A stretch of DNA of 64,000 bases from Siphonodentalium dalli (lineage: Eukaryota; Mollusca; Scaphopoda; Gadilida; Siphonodentaliidae). The stretch lies in NCBI GenBank assembly GCA_032622095.1, contig CP136062.1, forward strand, positions 37,136,918 through 37,200,917, in the 5' to 3' direction. The position numbers and the translations under genes were made by a program. Shown in pieces: positions 53,548 through 63,469 of the stretch (position 1 is its first letter; each line of letters begins with the position of its first letter). The notes below the pieces were generated by a model that was given only the letters and a program-made list of their open reading frames with translations, did no database searches and was not told the origin of the DNA.

Positions 53548-54470
53548 GAAATGTCACGTGGGAGGTAACTCTATTGACCCGATTTACATTCAAATCCTTG
53601 GGATGTGACTCCCATCAATCTGGGGGTACAATGTTAATCTAACTTCATAAAAATAACATAACAATAACAATAATGTTTGAATTATTAACTATTAACCCTT
53701 TCAGTGCCAGGGGCTGATCTCATCGGCCCTAATTTACGGTCTGTAAAATCGGCCCTAAATAAAAAAAAAAAAATTGTTTGTTTTTTATTTTCTATTTTTT
53801 TTTTTTGTGGGTATGCTTAAGCATGCTATAGCGAATTTAAAAAACAAACTGGTTAAAACCTTAGGGGCATGTTATAACTCAAAACTATCACTAAGTATTC
53901 TTAGTAATAATTTTGATGCCCATGAAAAATGTAAGATTCCCTGGTACTAAACCTATAAAATAAGTCTGTTAAGGAATATAAGAAAAAATTATTAAAATTG
54001 TAAAAAAATAATGTCACGTGGGAGGTAACTCTATTGACTGATTTACATTCAAATCCTTGGGATGTGACTCCATCGACCTGGGGGTACAATGTTAATCTAA
54101 CTTCATAAAAATAACATAACAATAACACATGTTTGAATTAACTATTAATCCTTTCAGTGCCACGGGCCGATCTCATCGGCCCTAATTTACGGTCTGTAAA
54201 ATCGGTCCTAAAAAATATATATATTTTTTTTTTTGGTTGAATTTTTTTGGGTATGCTTAAGCATGCTATAGCGAATTTAAAAACAAACTGAATAAACCTT
54301 AGGGGCATGTTATAACTCAAAACTATCACCAAGTATTCATAGTGATAATTTTGATGCCCATGAAAAACGTAAGATTCCTAAACTAAACTTACAAAATAAG
54401 TCTGTTAAGGAATATAAGAAAAAATTATTAAAATTGTAAAAAAATAATAACAAATGATGAAAAACTGTTA
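53548..54470. repeat. Tandem duplication of about 460 bp including a family C left half
   Basis: ATGTCACGTGGGAGGTAACT occurs at about 53550 and 54010, each followed by TTTACATTCAAATCCTTGGG, TTAATCTAACTTCATAAAAA and a family C left end (53692 and 54145). Only the second copy continues into the hairpin core. Confidence 0.85.
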
Positions 54471-54591
54471 GGCCAATGCATTCTCTTATATATGCGAGGC
54501 GACCTATGGTCGACTCGCATATATAAGAGAATGCATTGGCACAGGGTATATGGGTTGATACAAAAATCGGACCTGGCACTCAAAGGGTTAA
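54145..54591. mobile_element. Family C TTAA element, complete, long form
   Basis: TTAATCCTTTCAGTGCCACG ... CCTGGCACTCAAAGGGTTAA, core at 54474-54541. The interior has GGGTATGCTTAAGCATGC, a perfect small palindrome also present in the truncated first copy (about 53809). Confidence 0.85.
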
Positions 54592-54781
54592 CAGTCGCAT
54601 ATAACACACATTCTAGCTTTTGTGAAACCCGACACAATCAGAGGTCTACTTTTGTAACCAGATTTTAAGAGACATATTTGCATTATGTAGTTAACCGTTT
54701 GGGGTGTATATTTTATATGTGCACATTAATCAGATTCAGATGTTGGCTTCGGTAAATAATCCCCATTCTCTGTTTGATTGA

Positions 54782-54870
54782 GGTACAGAAACTGAAAGCA
54801 TTTGGCAACTTGTAAAAGAATTTGGCAAATATTATTTTCATTTAGCAAATGTAAATTTCGGGCGTTAGTT
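54782..54870. mobile_element. hAT fragment with TTTGGCAA motifs
   Basis: GCATTTGGCAACTTG...GAATTTGGCAAATATTATTTTCATTTAGCAAATG resembles the subterminal part of 10897-11504. Confidence 0.55.
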
Positions 54871-54888
54871 ATTCAAGTACGTGGTGAC

Positions 54889-57375
54889 CAGACCTGTTAC
54901 TTCTCCCGGATTCGCCGTGAGACTCCCGCTTTCACCATGCATCTCACGGTGTCATGGCGACACCTCCTAATCTCACCGTTTGAAGCCATCTTCTCAAACA
55001 AACAAAAATTTTAAAGTTACTTTCGTTTTCGTTGTACTATAACGCGGTAAGCGAGAATATGCGAGACTACCTGGGTGCGATTGTTTAGCGTCCGGTGCAG
55101 ACACTGCTGTTATGCAATAATAACGCGACAGCTTAGAGTAGCCGCGGGTAATTAGTCTGGCAATAAATGGTTTGTCGCCCAAATGTTTTAACAAACAAAG
55201 GAGGAATGACAACCATACATTATATTTTTGAAATGTCTGATTCTGTGGAAAGACCAGCAAAACGCTGACGATACGATTCAAAGTTTAAGGACTCGTGGTC
55301 TCGTGTAATGGTATGATAAAATTCAAAAGAAACATATGTTCTAGATTTTAAACTTTACACAAGTCCGTTCCTGAATTGTACTTTTTAACATGACAGTTAA
55401 AATCTCGTGAGATCTAAATGAAACCGAAAGTAGTTTACGTTTGTTGATACGTGGCCTACAATGTTTTCTCTATAAATGAGACAATAAAATGTATAACCGC
55501 ACAGTAACAGTTTTCCTGAAGAATACTTTGTTAATTTGTTAGGCCTCTTTTCTTTTTATTTAGTGGTTTACGGATCCGCCGACCCCTTTAAAATACGTCC
55601 GCTCAAAAAAAAAAAACCCGATTATAATTTTTTTTTATTATTATTTCCTCCGACTACAAAAAATAAATCATTTCTCCGACCATCATACTTTTCATATCAG
55701 TTTTTGATCGGGCAAACTCATCCCCTGATCTCGGCGAGTCATTCCCGTACAATTAGTACAGTATTTAATCGATACTGGGTAGCTTTTGTAATAGTCGCGC
55801 TCTTCATGGTGACGGCATTTCCAAATTTCGTGATATGATTTATCACTACGACCGTCATGGAGAGCGCGACGAAAATCAGTATTAACCTAATATTGATGTA
55901 AATGCTCGATGCCAACAAGAAAAAAAATGCTTATAACAATCTTCCACCTAAAAGGTACATGTCCAGTTATACTTTTGTAAAAATCTGCACTTTTAAATCG
56001 ATTGGAATTTGGAGTTATGTCCCATGTATTTCATCTTCCAAACCCGGAAGTGTAAACAGGTGTCATCAATTTATCGGACATTTGTCGGCTTTATACATTT
56101 ATTGGTCACGAATACCTTCAGTTTTCAAACGCTGGTCGGAGATGCAAACCGGTATACTGCAGATTTATGGTACTATTAAAATTTAAATCCGTTTGTTGAT
56201 TATTTGGGTGTCCTGTTAAAAAATTGTTTAGAATTATTTTGACCATGGAGTAAACTAGAAGATTTTGTGAACTTGGGTGCAGCCATGGGGTGAAGTTAAT
56301 TTGGTGTGGGGGGGGGGGGGGGTGAAGTAAAACATACTAATTGGGGTGGGAGTTGAAGGAGAAATGGGGAGGCATCATCACATGATGAACTGTGTCCACA
56401 CACACGATTTTTGTAAAATTGTCCTACCCGTTTAAAGGGGCTGACAGGCTTCCTGTGATGTCATTCTTTGATATACTCTCATGTCCCGAATAAACGTACG
56501 GGTCGGAATAATCGTACGGGGTGGAAAATGCTATGATTTCTAATAATCGTAGGGGTCGGAATAATAGAACGGGGTGGAAATGTTTGGGAAACTGGGAGCA
56601 GAAATGTGTTTCCATGTTGGGAAAACGGCCGAAAACACACCAACGTTGACCCGATCACATATATGTTGCGCTGGGATTGAGAAGGGCGGTGTCTTGGCAC
56701 AAATTTACATGTTATTCTTCCACGTAATGTACACTTTTATGTGAGCATTCCAATAAATCAGAAATGTTTCATTAAATGTAATAATCGTAGGGCCCAAATA
56801 AGAATCGTACAGGGTGGACTTTCACTTTAAAAATAATAATCGTACAGGTACATTTATTTGGGTCACTAGAGTAATATATGGATGGAAAGCCGTGACTTTA
56901 ATACTGTCAGATGCAATATATCTGTGGAGCAGTATACTCAATATTAAAAAATTCTCAAATCTTTATTTTTTTGAATTATTCGGAATATTGACACCAAATA
57001 TTGTGTTTTTTCCCAAGTATAATGTATTATCTTCATTCTGGAAGCCCCCTGACAGAAGTGCTGACATACATGTTTACGAACCTAAAAAAAAAAAAATTGA
57101 TATTGCCATTTTATTTTTTATTTTTTTTCGTCCGACCCGACTGAACCAATGGGCAAAAATTCCGTAAACCACTTTATCAAAAATAAAAGGCCTTATCAAA
57201 CTTGCATGTTTCTGTGTGATGGATGATAAAAAAAATTGTTTAATTTTTTTCTTTATTGAAATTACAAAAATGCAAAAGGAATCCAATTATTTAAAATCTC
57301 CCGCATAGTGACCCCAATCTCACAGAAAATCGTGACCAATCTCCCAGAAAATATTTTTTGAGAGTAACAGGTCTG
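54889..57375. mobile_element. Non-autonomous hAT element, 2,487 bp, with perfect 8-bp duplication
   Basis: TSD GTGGTGAC at 54881-54888 and 57376-57383. Ends CAGACCTGTTACTTCTC and GAGAGTAACAGGTCTG. Subterminal ATCTCAC(C)/TCTCCCAG-type motifs occur at both ends. No transposase frame; much of the interior is a second element (55560-57170). Confidence 0.88.
55560..57170. mobile_element. Element with AGTGGTTTACGGA termini nested in the hAT
   Basis: TTTA-GTGGTTTACGGATCCGCCGACC ... CGTCCGACCCG...TTCCGTAAACCAC-TTTA. The inside has an AATAATCGTACGGGGTGGAA motif repeated about six times (56490-56850), a 12-base G run at about 56309, and an A/T-rich subterminal zone at each end. No coding frame; superfamily unassigned. 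Confidence 0.6.
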
Positions 57376-57383
57376 GTGGTGAC

Positions 57384-57881
57384 ATGGATTTGTGTTTCAA
57401 ATACTGTACGTGAAACTCAAATCCATTTGACTCTTTGTGTTTTAATTTCCATCACTGGGGGGTATCCTATGTTCCTTTGGGACAGCCCACCTCTGGTTGG
57501 GTTTGAACCGTTTGATATTTTTAGAAGTTTTTGAAAATAACATATGGCTTGCACAAACAATGTAATTAAGTTATTTGTGTAATTTATGATATAAGTGTTA
57601 GTGCGGTCCTCTAAATTATCTAAAATAAAGGGTAGATAATTCTATATCTAGCAAGATTGTCTCTTCCAGTTGCCACTTTTCGTCTCAATCATGCTCTTTT
57701 ATTCAAAAGAATCCAATTGAAAAGAAAAGAAATATCTTTGATTATGAAACCTGAGATACACTGACAGACTGGGACTGCACATTTGAATGATATACATGTA
57801 TCTATGTCGGTGAAATTCAGTAAATTAATGGATGATTTATTTGAGATCTATACAGTATCGGCACAGAAATATTTCTGCGAC
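57384..57881. other. Intron sequence, nothing recognised
   Basis: No exon or repeat terminus seen. Confidence 0.45.
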
Positions 57882-58205
57882 CAAGCCTGGATATAGTGTG
57901 TCTGACATTTGCAGAATGAGGTCCCCAGATGGGGAATATAATGATGCTATCCCACAGTGGGCTAGCATCAACAAATTCACCCTCTGGGGACCTCATTCTG
58001 CTTAGGCCTCATCTTCTGGGAAGTATCTATAAATTAACATTGTTTTCGGTTACTTTTTCCCTTCTGTTCAGTTTCTATATCCCCTAATTTGCAGAAGATA
58101 AATTGCATAATCGAGTGACTAATGGGTGAACATCACCAACTTCAAGCGGGGAACTTCAATCTGAACTTAGGTCTCTCATAGCAATGATAGCAGTTGAGAC
58201 CTAGG
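57882..58205. mobile_element. Family E hAT MITE, right end lost
   Basis: CAAGCCTGGATATAGTGTGTC, first hairpin, then the full spacer to CTTCAATCTGA. The second hairpin is missing. Confidence 0.78.
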
Positions 58206-58597
58206 CAGTCATGTGCTTGTCTCATGCCCAAAAAAATAACTGTTAACCCAATGTTTTGTCGTGTCAGATTATTCAGCTGCTGGTGTGGGTAAATGAACAT
58301 GGAACCCACGGGAGAATTGGATAACCCTAAAACACGAGCTTGAATAATTATACGCCGCATCGAACTGATCAACTCATTATTTTTGTATTCTTCATTTGAT
58401 GAATATTGACAATTTAACATTACAAACAAAATATTGAAAATGGTGTAGTGGATATTAGCAATAAATATTGTTAATAGAATCATAGTTATGGCTATGAATA
58501 GCAAACGATAGTATTGCAATATATATTGTATCTTGGGCACTGTATTTTGTTTCTTCTGACTTCAATTTAACAAAGTTTGCCAATATCAATCTTTCAG
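58206..58597. other. Intron end, nothing recognised
   Basis: AT-rich sequence leading to the acceptor ATCAATCTTTCAG|. Confidence 0.5.
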
Positions 58598-59139
58598 AGA
58601 GACCACTGGAACTTCCAGGCTTCAAGATCAAGCCGTCGTCTAATCAGATCGTATTCGAAGGCGACAAACTTCCGTTCGAATGCATGGCTGTCGTCACCAG
58701 CAAAAACTCCCAGATGGTGTGGATACGTGAAGGTTCCGTCGTCGAAACAAACAAGACTGAAGGAATCTACGTCCATTCCATCAGTCAGGACGATCAGTCT
58801 CGCATGGTGAACAATCTCGTGCTAGAAAATCTCACGAAAAAACACATGGGTGTTTGGGAATGTATGGTTTCGACGCCCCATGGAAACGTCTCCACGAAAG
58901 TCAATATTATTGTTCTAACTAAAGACGCCAGATACTGCCCAGATGTTGTCAGGAAAACTGACAAGGGTGTATATCTTTGGAATAGGACCTTAGCCGGAGT
59001 CGAGGTGGAGCAGGCATGCAAGGTCGGGCGGAACACGGCCAAGTATCTATGCAACGATGATGGGCAGTGGGTCGATATGATTGTCGATGATTGCAATTTC
59101 GTCAATGAGAACACAAGAAAACTACAGATATTTGCTGAG
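58598..59139 (+). CDS. ADGRA: ADGRA-like receptor, Ig plus hormone-receptor-motif exon
   Basis: 542 bp between ATCTTTCAG| (58597) and |GTAAAT (59140), 180 codons after completing the split codon. The first 100 residues form an I-set-like Ig domain: IVFEGDKLPFEC supplies the B-strand Cys, MVWIREG the core Trp, and HMGVWEC the F-strand Cys (with V-W in place of the usual D-x-G-x-Y). The last 65 residues are a HormR motif: YCP, LWNRTLAG, QACK, YLCNDDGQW, DDC. Ig followed by HormR after an LRR block is specific to group A adhesion GPCRs. LRIG or Trk proteins lack HormR. The extracellular location is inferred from the domains. Confidence 0.92.
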
Positions 59140-59268
59140 GTAAATCATACTATTTCACACCCGTTGACATGTACATGGCAATTGTATTCAATGTACTTCA
59201 AGTTGACTTTGTGGCCAAAAGCATTGACGTACATGACGTCAATGATCCACTTCGGGCGATGCACAGTA

Positions 59269-59450
59269 CAGTAATGCTCTAAGTAATCGACTCCTTAAAC
59301 ACAGAAGAATTATGGGTAACTTTTCAGGATTTAGTCGGAAATATGGCTTGTTGCCATTTATCGGAAAGCCATATTTCCGACTAAATCCTGAAAAGTTACC
59401 CATAATTCTGCTGCACATGGTTAAGTAGTTGATTATTTAGGGCATTACTG
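59269..59450. mobile_element. Family A foldback with shortened right stem
   Basis: TA-CAGTAATGCTC ... GGGCATTACTG-TA. The loop and inner stem are lost (ATCGGAAAGCCATATTTCC), and a CACATG insertion splits CTGCTGTGG. Confidence 0.85.
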
Positions 59451-60017
59451 TATATGCACTGCCACATGATCCTTAGTGCTGCACCAGCTACGCTCCAGTC
59501 ATTAAATGGTTAATAAGTCAGATTACAGTATGGTGAAAGTCTGGTACAGGGATGGATGTCCAGATTGTATTATCCACACATGTGACCAGAGTTATAGTCA
59601 TTGCTGGGGAATAATAAGTACGGAAATTACATTACTTGGCATCTTGTTACACAAACTCCATGCAGCGCCCTCTATGTTATCACTGCGATAGATCACTGCC
59701 ACAAGGATGATACATCTATTTTTATATATCATCAGAACTATATTTAGTCACCTATTATCTTATTTTGACCGCCATAAGTTTGCAATAATTTTAATTCTTT
59801 CGGTAATGATAAGAACAATATGAACTGAGCCAGACATAGACAATTTAATCCTAAAACATAAGAACTAAGATCATGTCAGAAATCCTTACCAAATGTCCTT
59901 GTGGCAGTGGTATCTCAGCGGAGCGATGGGAGATAACTCTGCTTGGAGTTTGCTTGTTACATTGTACGCTGTATCGCTAAAATGTTGATGGAAAAGAGGG
60001 TGACATCTTTAAAGATA
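59451..60017. other. Intron sequence; short family D scrap
   Basis: TTAGTGCTGCACCAGCTACGCTCCAGTCATTAAATGGTTAA at about 59472-59513 looks like a collapsed family D element with no core. Nothing else seen. Confidence 0.45.
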
Positions 60018-60122
60018 CAGTAATGCCCTAAATAATCGACTTCTTAACTGCAGCAGAATTATGGGTAATTTTTCAGGATTTAGTCGGAAATTGAGAATGG
60101 CAACAAGCCATATTTCGATTAT
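60018..60122. mobile_element. Family A foldback cut by a family B element
   Basis: TA-CAGTAATGCCC, left arm, then a collapsed middle (GGAAATTGAGAATGGCAAC) and ATATTTCGATTATT running into the TTAA of family B. The expected right end does not clearly reappear after 60522. Confidence 0.72.
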
Positions 60123-60522
60123 TTAACCCTTTACCCAACAGAAGGGCCCTGTGCCAATGCATTCTCTTATATATGCGAGTCGACCATAGGTCGCCTCGCA
60201 TATATAAGAGAATGCATTGGCTTAACACATTAAAAATTATAAAATTGTTAAACAATGTAAGAAAAAATGGTAAAAAGTGTTAAAAAAAGATTTTTTTTAG
60301 GCCAATGCATTCTCTTATATATGCGAGGCGACCTATGGTCGACTCGCATATATAAGAGAATGCATTGGCACAGGGCATAACTGTAACTATCACAATGTGG
60401 TCAAGGAGCCGGTTCCAATGATATCCATATTTGTATGGTTCTATTGAGACAGACCCAAGATATTTTAGGCTGTTGAAGCTTTATTTGGCCGGTTTCGGCC
60501 GCTTTGTTGGGTAAAGGGTTAA
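60123..60522. mobile_element. Family B TTAA element, complete, reverse orientation
   Basis: TTAACCCTTTACCCAACAGAAGGG at left. Cores at 60152-60221 and 60300-60369, then the segment with CTGTTGAAGCTTTATTTGGC and GTTGGGTAAAGGGTTAA. Order is reversed relative to 13536-13935. Confidence 0.92.
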
Positions 60523-60612
60523 ATAGAGAGCAACCAATTGGTTCTGACAATTACGTTAAATAATTTACGAGAGGCTAGAGACGTCAGTAAGAAACGAGTG
60601 CGCTATACTATA

Positions 60613-60868
60613 CAAGCCTTGAAATAGGGTGTCTGTCATTTGCAGAATGAGGTCCCCAGAGGGTGAATTTAGTGATGCTACCCCTGCATAGCGGGCTAGC
60701 ATCACCAAATTCACCCTCTGGGCACCTCATTCTGCTTACACCTCAGCAGAGTGAGGTTCCAAGAGGGTGAATTTGGTGATGCTAGCCCGCTATGCGGTGG
60801 TAGCATCACTAAATTCACCCTCTGGGGACCTCATTCTGCAAATGACAGACACCCTATTTCAAGGCTTG
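60613..60868. mobile_element. Family E hAT MITE, short form, with perfect 8-bp duplication
   Basis: ATACTATA at 60605-60612 and 60869-60876. CAAGCCTTGAAATAGGG ... CCCTATTTCAAGGCTTG. Confidence 0.93.
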
Positions 60869-60876
60869 ATACTATA

Positions 60877-61257
60877 CAAGGGTTTCTTACCTAAACGTCT
60901 CTCGACTCGAGTGAATTATTTAACGTAATTCTCGGAACTAATTGATTACTCTATTTATTACACTCCTGCATCATTTTGGTTCACCAAATATTATTAAAAA
61001 CACCCAGAATTAATGCATGAAAGTCCCGATTTGGAGAAAGATCAACCATCGAAAATTCAGTCTGGATCAGTAAGCGACGTAACATCAATGACATCACAGG
61101 AAATGACATAATTCACTTGTGACATTACCATTTTTAATTAACAGCGTTTTTGATGGAAATCGCACATAGGAGAGTAATAAAGATAAATAATATACACAAG
61201 CTTCAGATTTATCTATGTTTTATTCATAGAAAAATATATTTGTAGTCTTAACCCTTT
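60877..61257. other. Intron sequence, nothing recognised
   Basis: AT-rich. GAGAGGCTAGAGACG before the MITE and ACGTCTCTCGACTCGAG after it may be inverted flanks. Confidence 0.45.
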
Positions 61258-61648
61258 ACCCAACAAACCGGCCAAAACCGGCCAAATAAAGCTTCAACAG
61301 CCTAAAATATCTTCGGTCTGTCTCAATAGAACCATACAAATATGGATATCATTTGAACCGGCTCCTTGACCACATTGTGATAGTTACAGTTATGCCCTGT
61401 GCCAATGCATTCTCTTATATATGCGAGTCGACCATAGGTTGCCTCGCATATATAAGAGAATGCATTGGCCTAAAAAAAAAACTTTTTTTAACTCTTTTTA
61501 CCATTTTTTCTTACATTCTTTAACAATTTTATAATTTTTAATGTGTTAAGCCAATGCATTCTCTTATATATGCGAGGCGACCTATGGTCGACTCACATAT
61601 ATAAGAGAATGCATTGGCACAGGGCCCTTCTGTTGGGTAAAGGGTTAA
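61258..61648. mobile_element. Family B TTAA element, complete
   Basis: TTAACCCTTTACCCAACA ... TGTTGGGTAAAGGGTTAA, cores at 61402-61471 and 61552-61620. Its right TTAA is also the left TTAA of the next element. Confidence 0.92.
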
Positions 61649-61880
61649 TCCTTCCATGACTGGAGCTTCCTGACATTTTGCGAAAATCCTGTGCCAATGC
61701 ATTCTTTGATATATGTGAGTCTCCCATAGGGAGCCTTGCCCTTGCATATATAAGAGAATACATGGGTCTAGCAATATTTCCATCGATGGGCTCCTTATGG
61801 AGACCTGCATATATAAGAGAATGTACTGGCACATGATCTTTAATGCTGCACCAGTGCAGCTCCCACCATGAAAAGGTTAA
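61645..61880. mobile_element. Family D TTAA element abutting family B
   Basis: TTAATCCTTCCATGACTGGAGC ... GCTCCCACCATGAAAAGGTTAA. It contains a diverged core (about 61694-61770) and a second half-core near 61800-61830. Confidence 0.82.
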
Positions 61881-61938
61881 AATCTAGTTTACAGAAGAGA
61901 CACAGCATTCTTAATTTTCTACATTTTCTTTATTACAG

Positions 61939-62091
61939 AGACCTATAAATAAATCTGAGGTTCACATGTATGCTTTAGACTTCCAGAAGAATTACTTATC
62001 TGACGAGTCAGCATTATCTGATGCCCAACATATCATATTCTCGTCAGCTATCATACAGAAACTTCAGTCTCGCATCGAGGGCAGTGCAGAG
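61939..62091 (+). CDS. ADGRA: ADGRA-like receptor, exon after the HormR motif
   Basis: 153 bp (51 codons, phase 0 both ends) between TTTATTACAG| (61938) and |GTGAGG (62092). The product RPINKSEVHMYALDFQKNYL then LSDAQHIIFSSAIIQKLQSR reads as helical sequence. By position it is the linker or start of GAIN subdomain A. The assignment rests on the flanking exons more than on its own motifs. Confidence 0.75.
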
Positions 62092-62134
62092 GTGAGGGTG
62101 CAATCAGTGTTAAAGGCCCATATAGTGTTAGAAG

Positions 62135-62156
62135 CCCCCCCCCCCCCCCCCCCCCC
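62135..62156. repeat. 22-base poly-C tract
   Basis: Uninterrupted C run 44 bp after an exon. Confidence 0.92.
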
Positions 62157-62159
62157 ACT

Positions 62160-62555
62160 CCCAAGTTATATGTTGTATTCTATATTAAAGACATATTATA
62201 CTTGCTCGGGTGCGTGAAACTGATCAGTTAGTTTCCAGGCGCTATGCCAACTGAAGGAATGTAGCATTCTACTAACATCGCCAAAAATCTGAAGCAAATA
62301 GACCATACCACTCCACAGTAAACATTGTCTGAACTGTGCTCAATTGTAAATATTTACTACTTGATTCGGGATGCATCTATCGACGACAATCTAACGATTT
62401 CGACATCAAGAGTCACTGCATTTAATTAATATATATAACAGTGACGGTGTTTGTTGTCAATTTGGATATAATATTTGTAAAAATTGCTATTTTGAACAAG
62501 ATTATTCTCCATTTATATTTGATCACCATACCGGAGTGTTTCACATCACTTTAAA
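62160..62555. repeat. Interspersed repeat family L, forward copy
   Basis: AGACATATTATACTTG...GGAGTGTTTCACATCACTTTAA, aligning along its length with 43440-43857. Confidence 0.75.
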
Positions 62556-62955
62556 GGCACACTTAATTTCGAATGCCCAGATCACATTATAAACAATTTC
62601 GTGTTCCATATTATATACCATTTGGTAGAGGAACCGAAAATATATATATTCTACCTGAATACGGAACAGCTGTGGCCTGTTTTTTGTCGAATAACAAATA
62701 TGTTAATATGACTACCCTTAATGCAGCCCAATTTCACTGCGGAGAGGGGGGTGATATCCTTAGTCCAGTTGGACAACACCACCTCTAGTTTAGCACACTC
62801 TTGCATTATTTATATAATATTCTCTCCACCTGACTTATTACCTTGCCTTCAGTTTTTGAGGCATCACAAACTTGTGTGATAGTGTGAGCATGTCGACACA
62901 CTTGTGTTGTTCTTTCTATTAATTTTAACTTAATGTGTTTCACTGCATCTTTCAG

Positions 62956-63050
62956 ATTGCTGATATTATTTTGAACACGACTGATCGTACGATGTCGATG
63001 AGTTCCGAAGAAACAATCAAAGCTCAAAAACAAGTCGGTGCTTGTAACAG
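62956..63050 (+). CDS. ADGRA: ADGRA-like receptor, last exon seen (GAIN region)
   Basis: 95 bp between GCATCTTTCAG| (62955) and |GTTTGT (63051), following in phase 0. Encodes IADIILNTTDRTMSMSSEET then IKAQKQVGACNR, ending after two bases of a codon. The pattern of a helix followed by AC(x)R fits the early GAIN domain of group A receptors. Downstream exons should lie beyond the window. Confidence 0.78.
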
Positions 63051-63064
63051 GTTTGTGCATTGAT

Positions 63065-63441
63065 TTAACCCTTTGAGTGCCAGGTCCGATTTTTGTATCA
63101 ACCCATATACCCTGTGCCAATGCATTCTCTTATATAATGGTCGACTCGCATATATAAGAGAATGCATTGGCCTAACAATTTTTCATCATTTGTTATTATT
63201 TTTTACAATTATTTACAATTTTAATAAGTTTTTTCTAATATTCTTTAACAGTCTTATTTTGTAGGTTTAGTGCCAGGGAATCTTACATTTTTCATGGGCA
63301 TCAAAATTATAACTATGAATACTTGGTGATAGTTTTGAGTCATAACATGCCCCTAAGGTTTAAAAAAAAAATTTTTAGGGCCAAATTAACAGACCGTAAA
63401 TTAGGGCCGATGAGATCGGCCCCTGGCACTGAATGGGTTAA
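63065..63441. mobile_element. Family C TTAA element, complete, 15 bp after an exon
   Basis: TTAACCCTTTGAGTGCCAGG ... CCTGGCACTGAATGGGTTAA. The core has lost part of its loop (CTTATATAATGGTCGACTCG). The interior resembles 43858-44180 reversed in detail. Confidence 0.87.
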
Positions 63442-63469
63442 AACACATCAATGTTTATGTTATAAATTT

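Noticed and set aside
62573-62788. 71-codon open frame between the last two receptor exons
   Set aside because: It is not needed for the frame. The flanking exons join in phase 0 without it, and it starts right at the end of the family L repeat.
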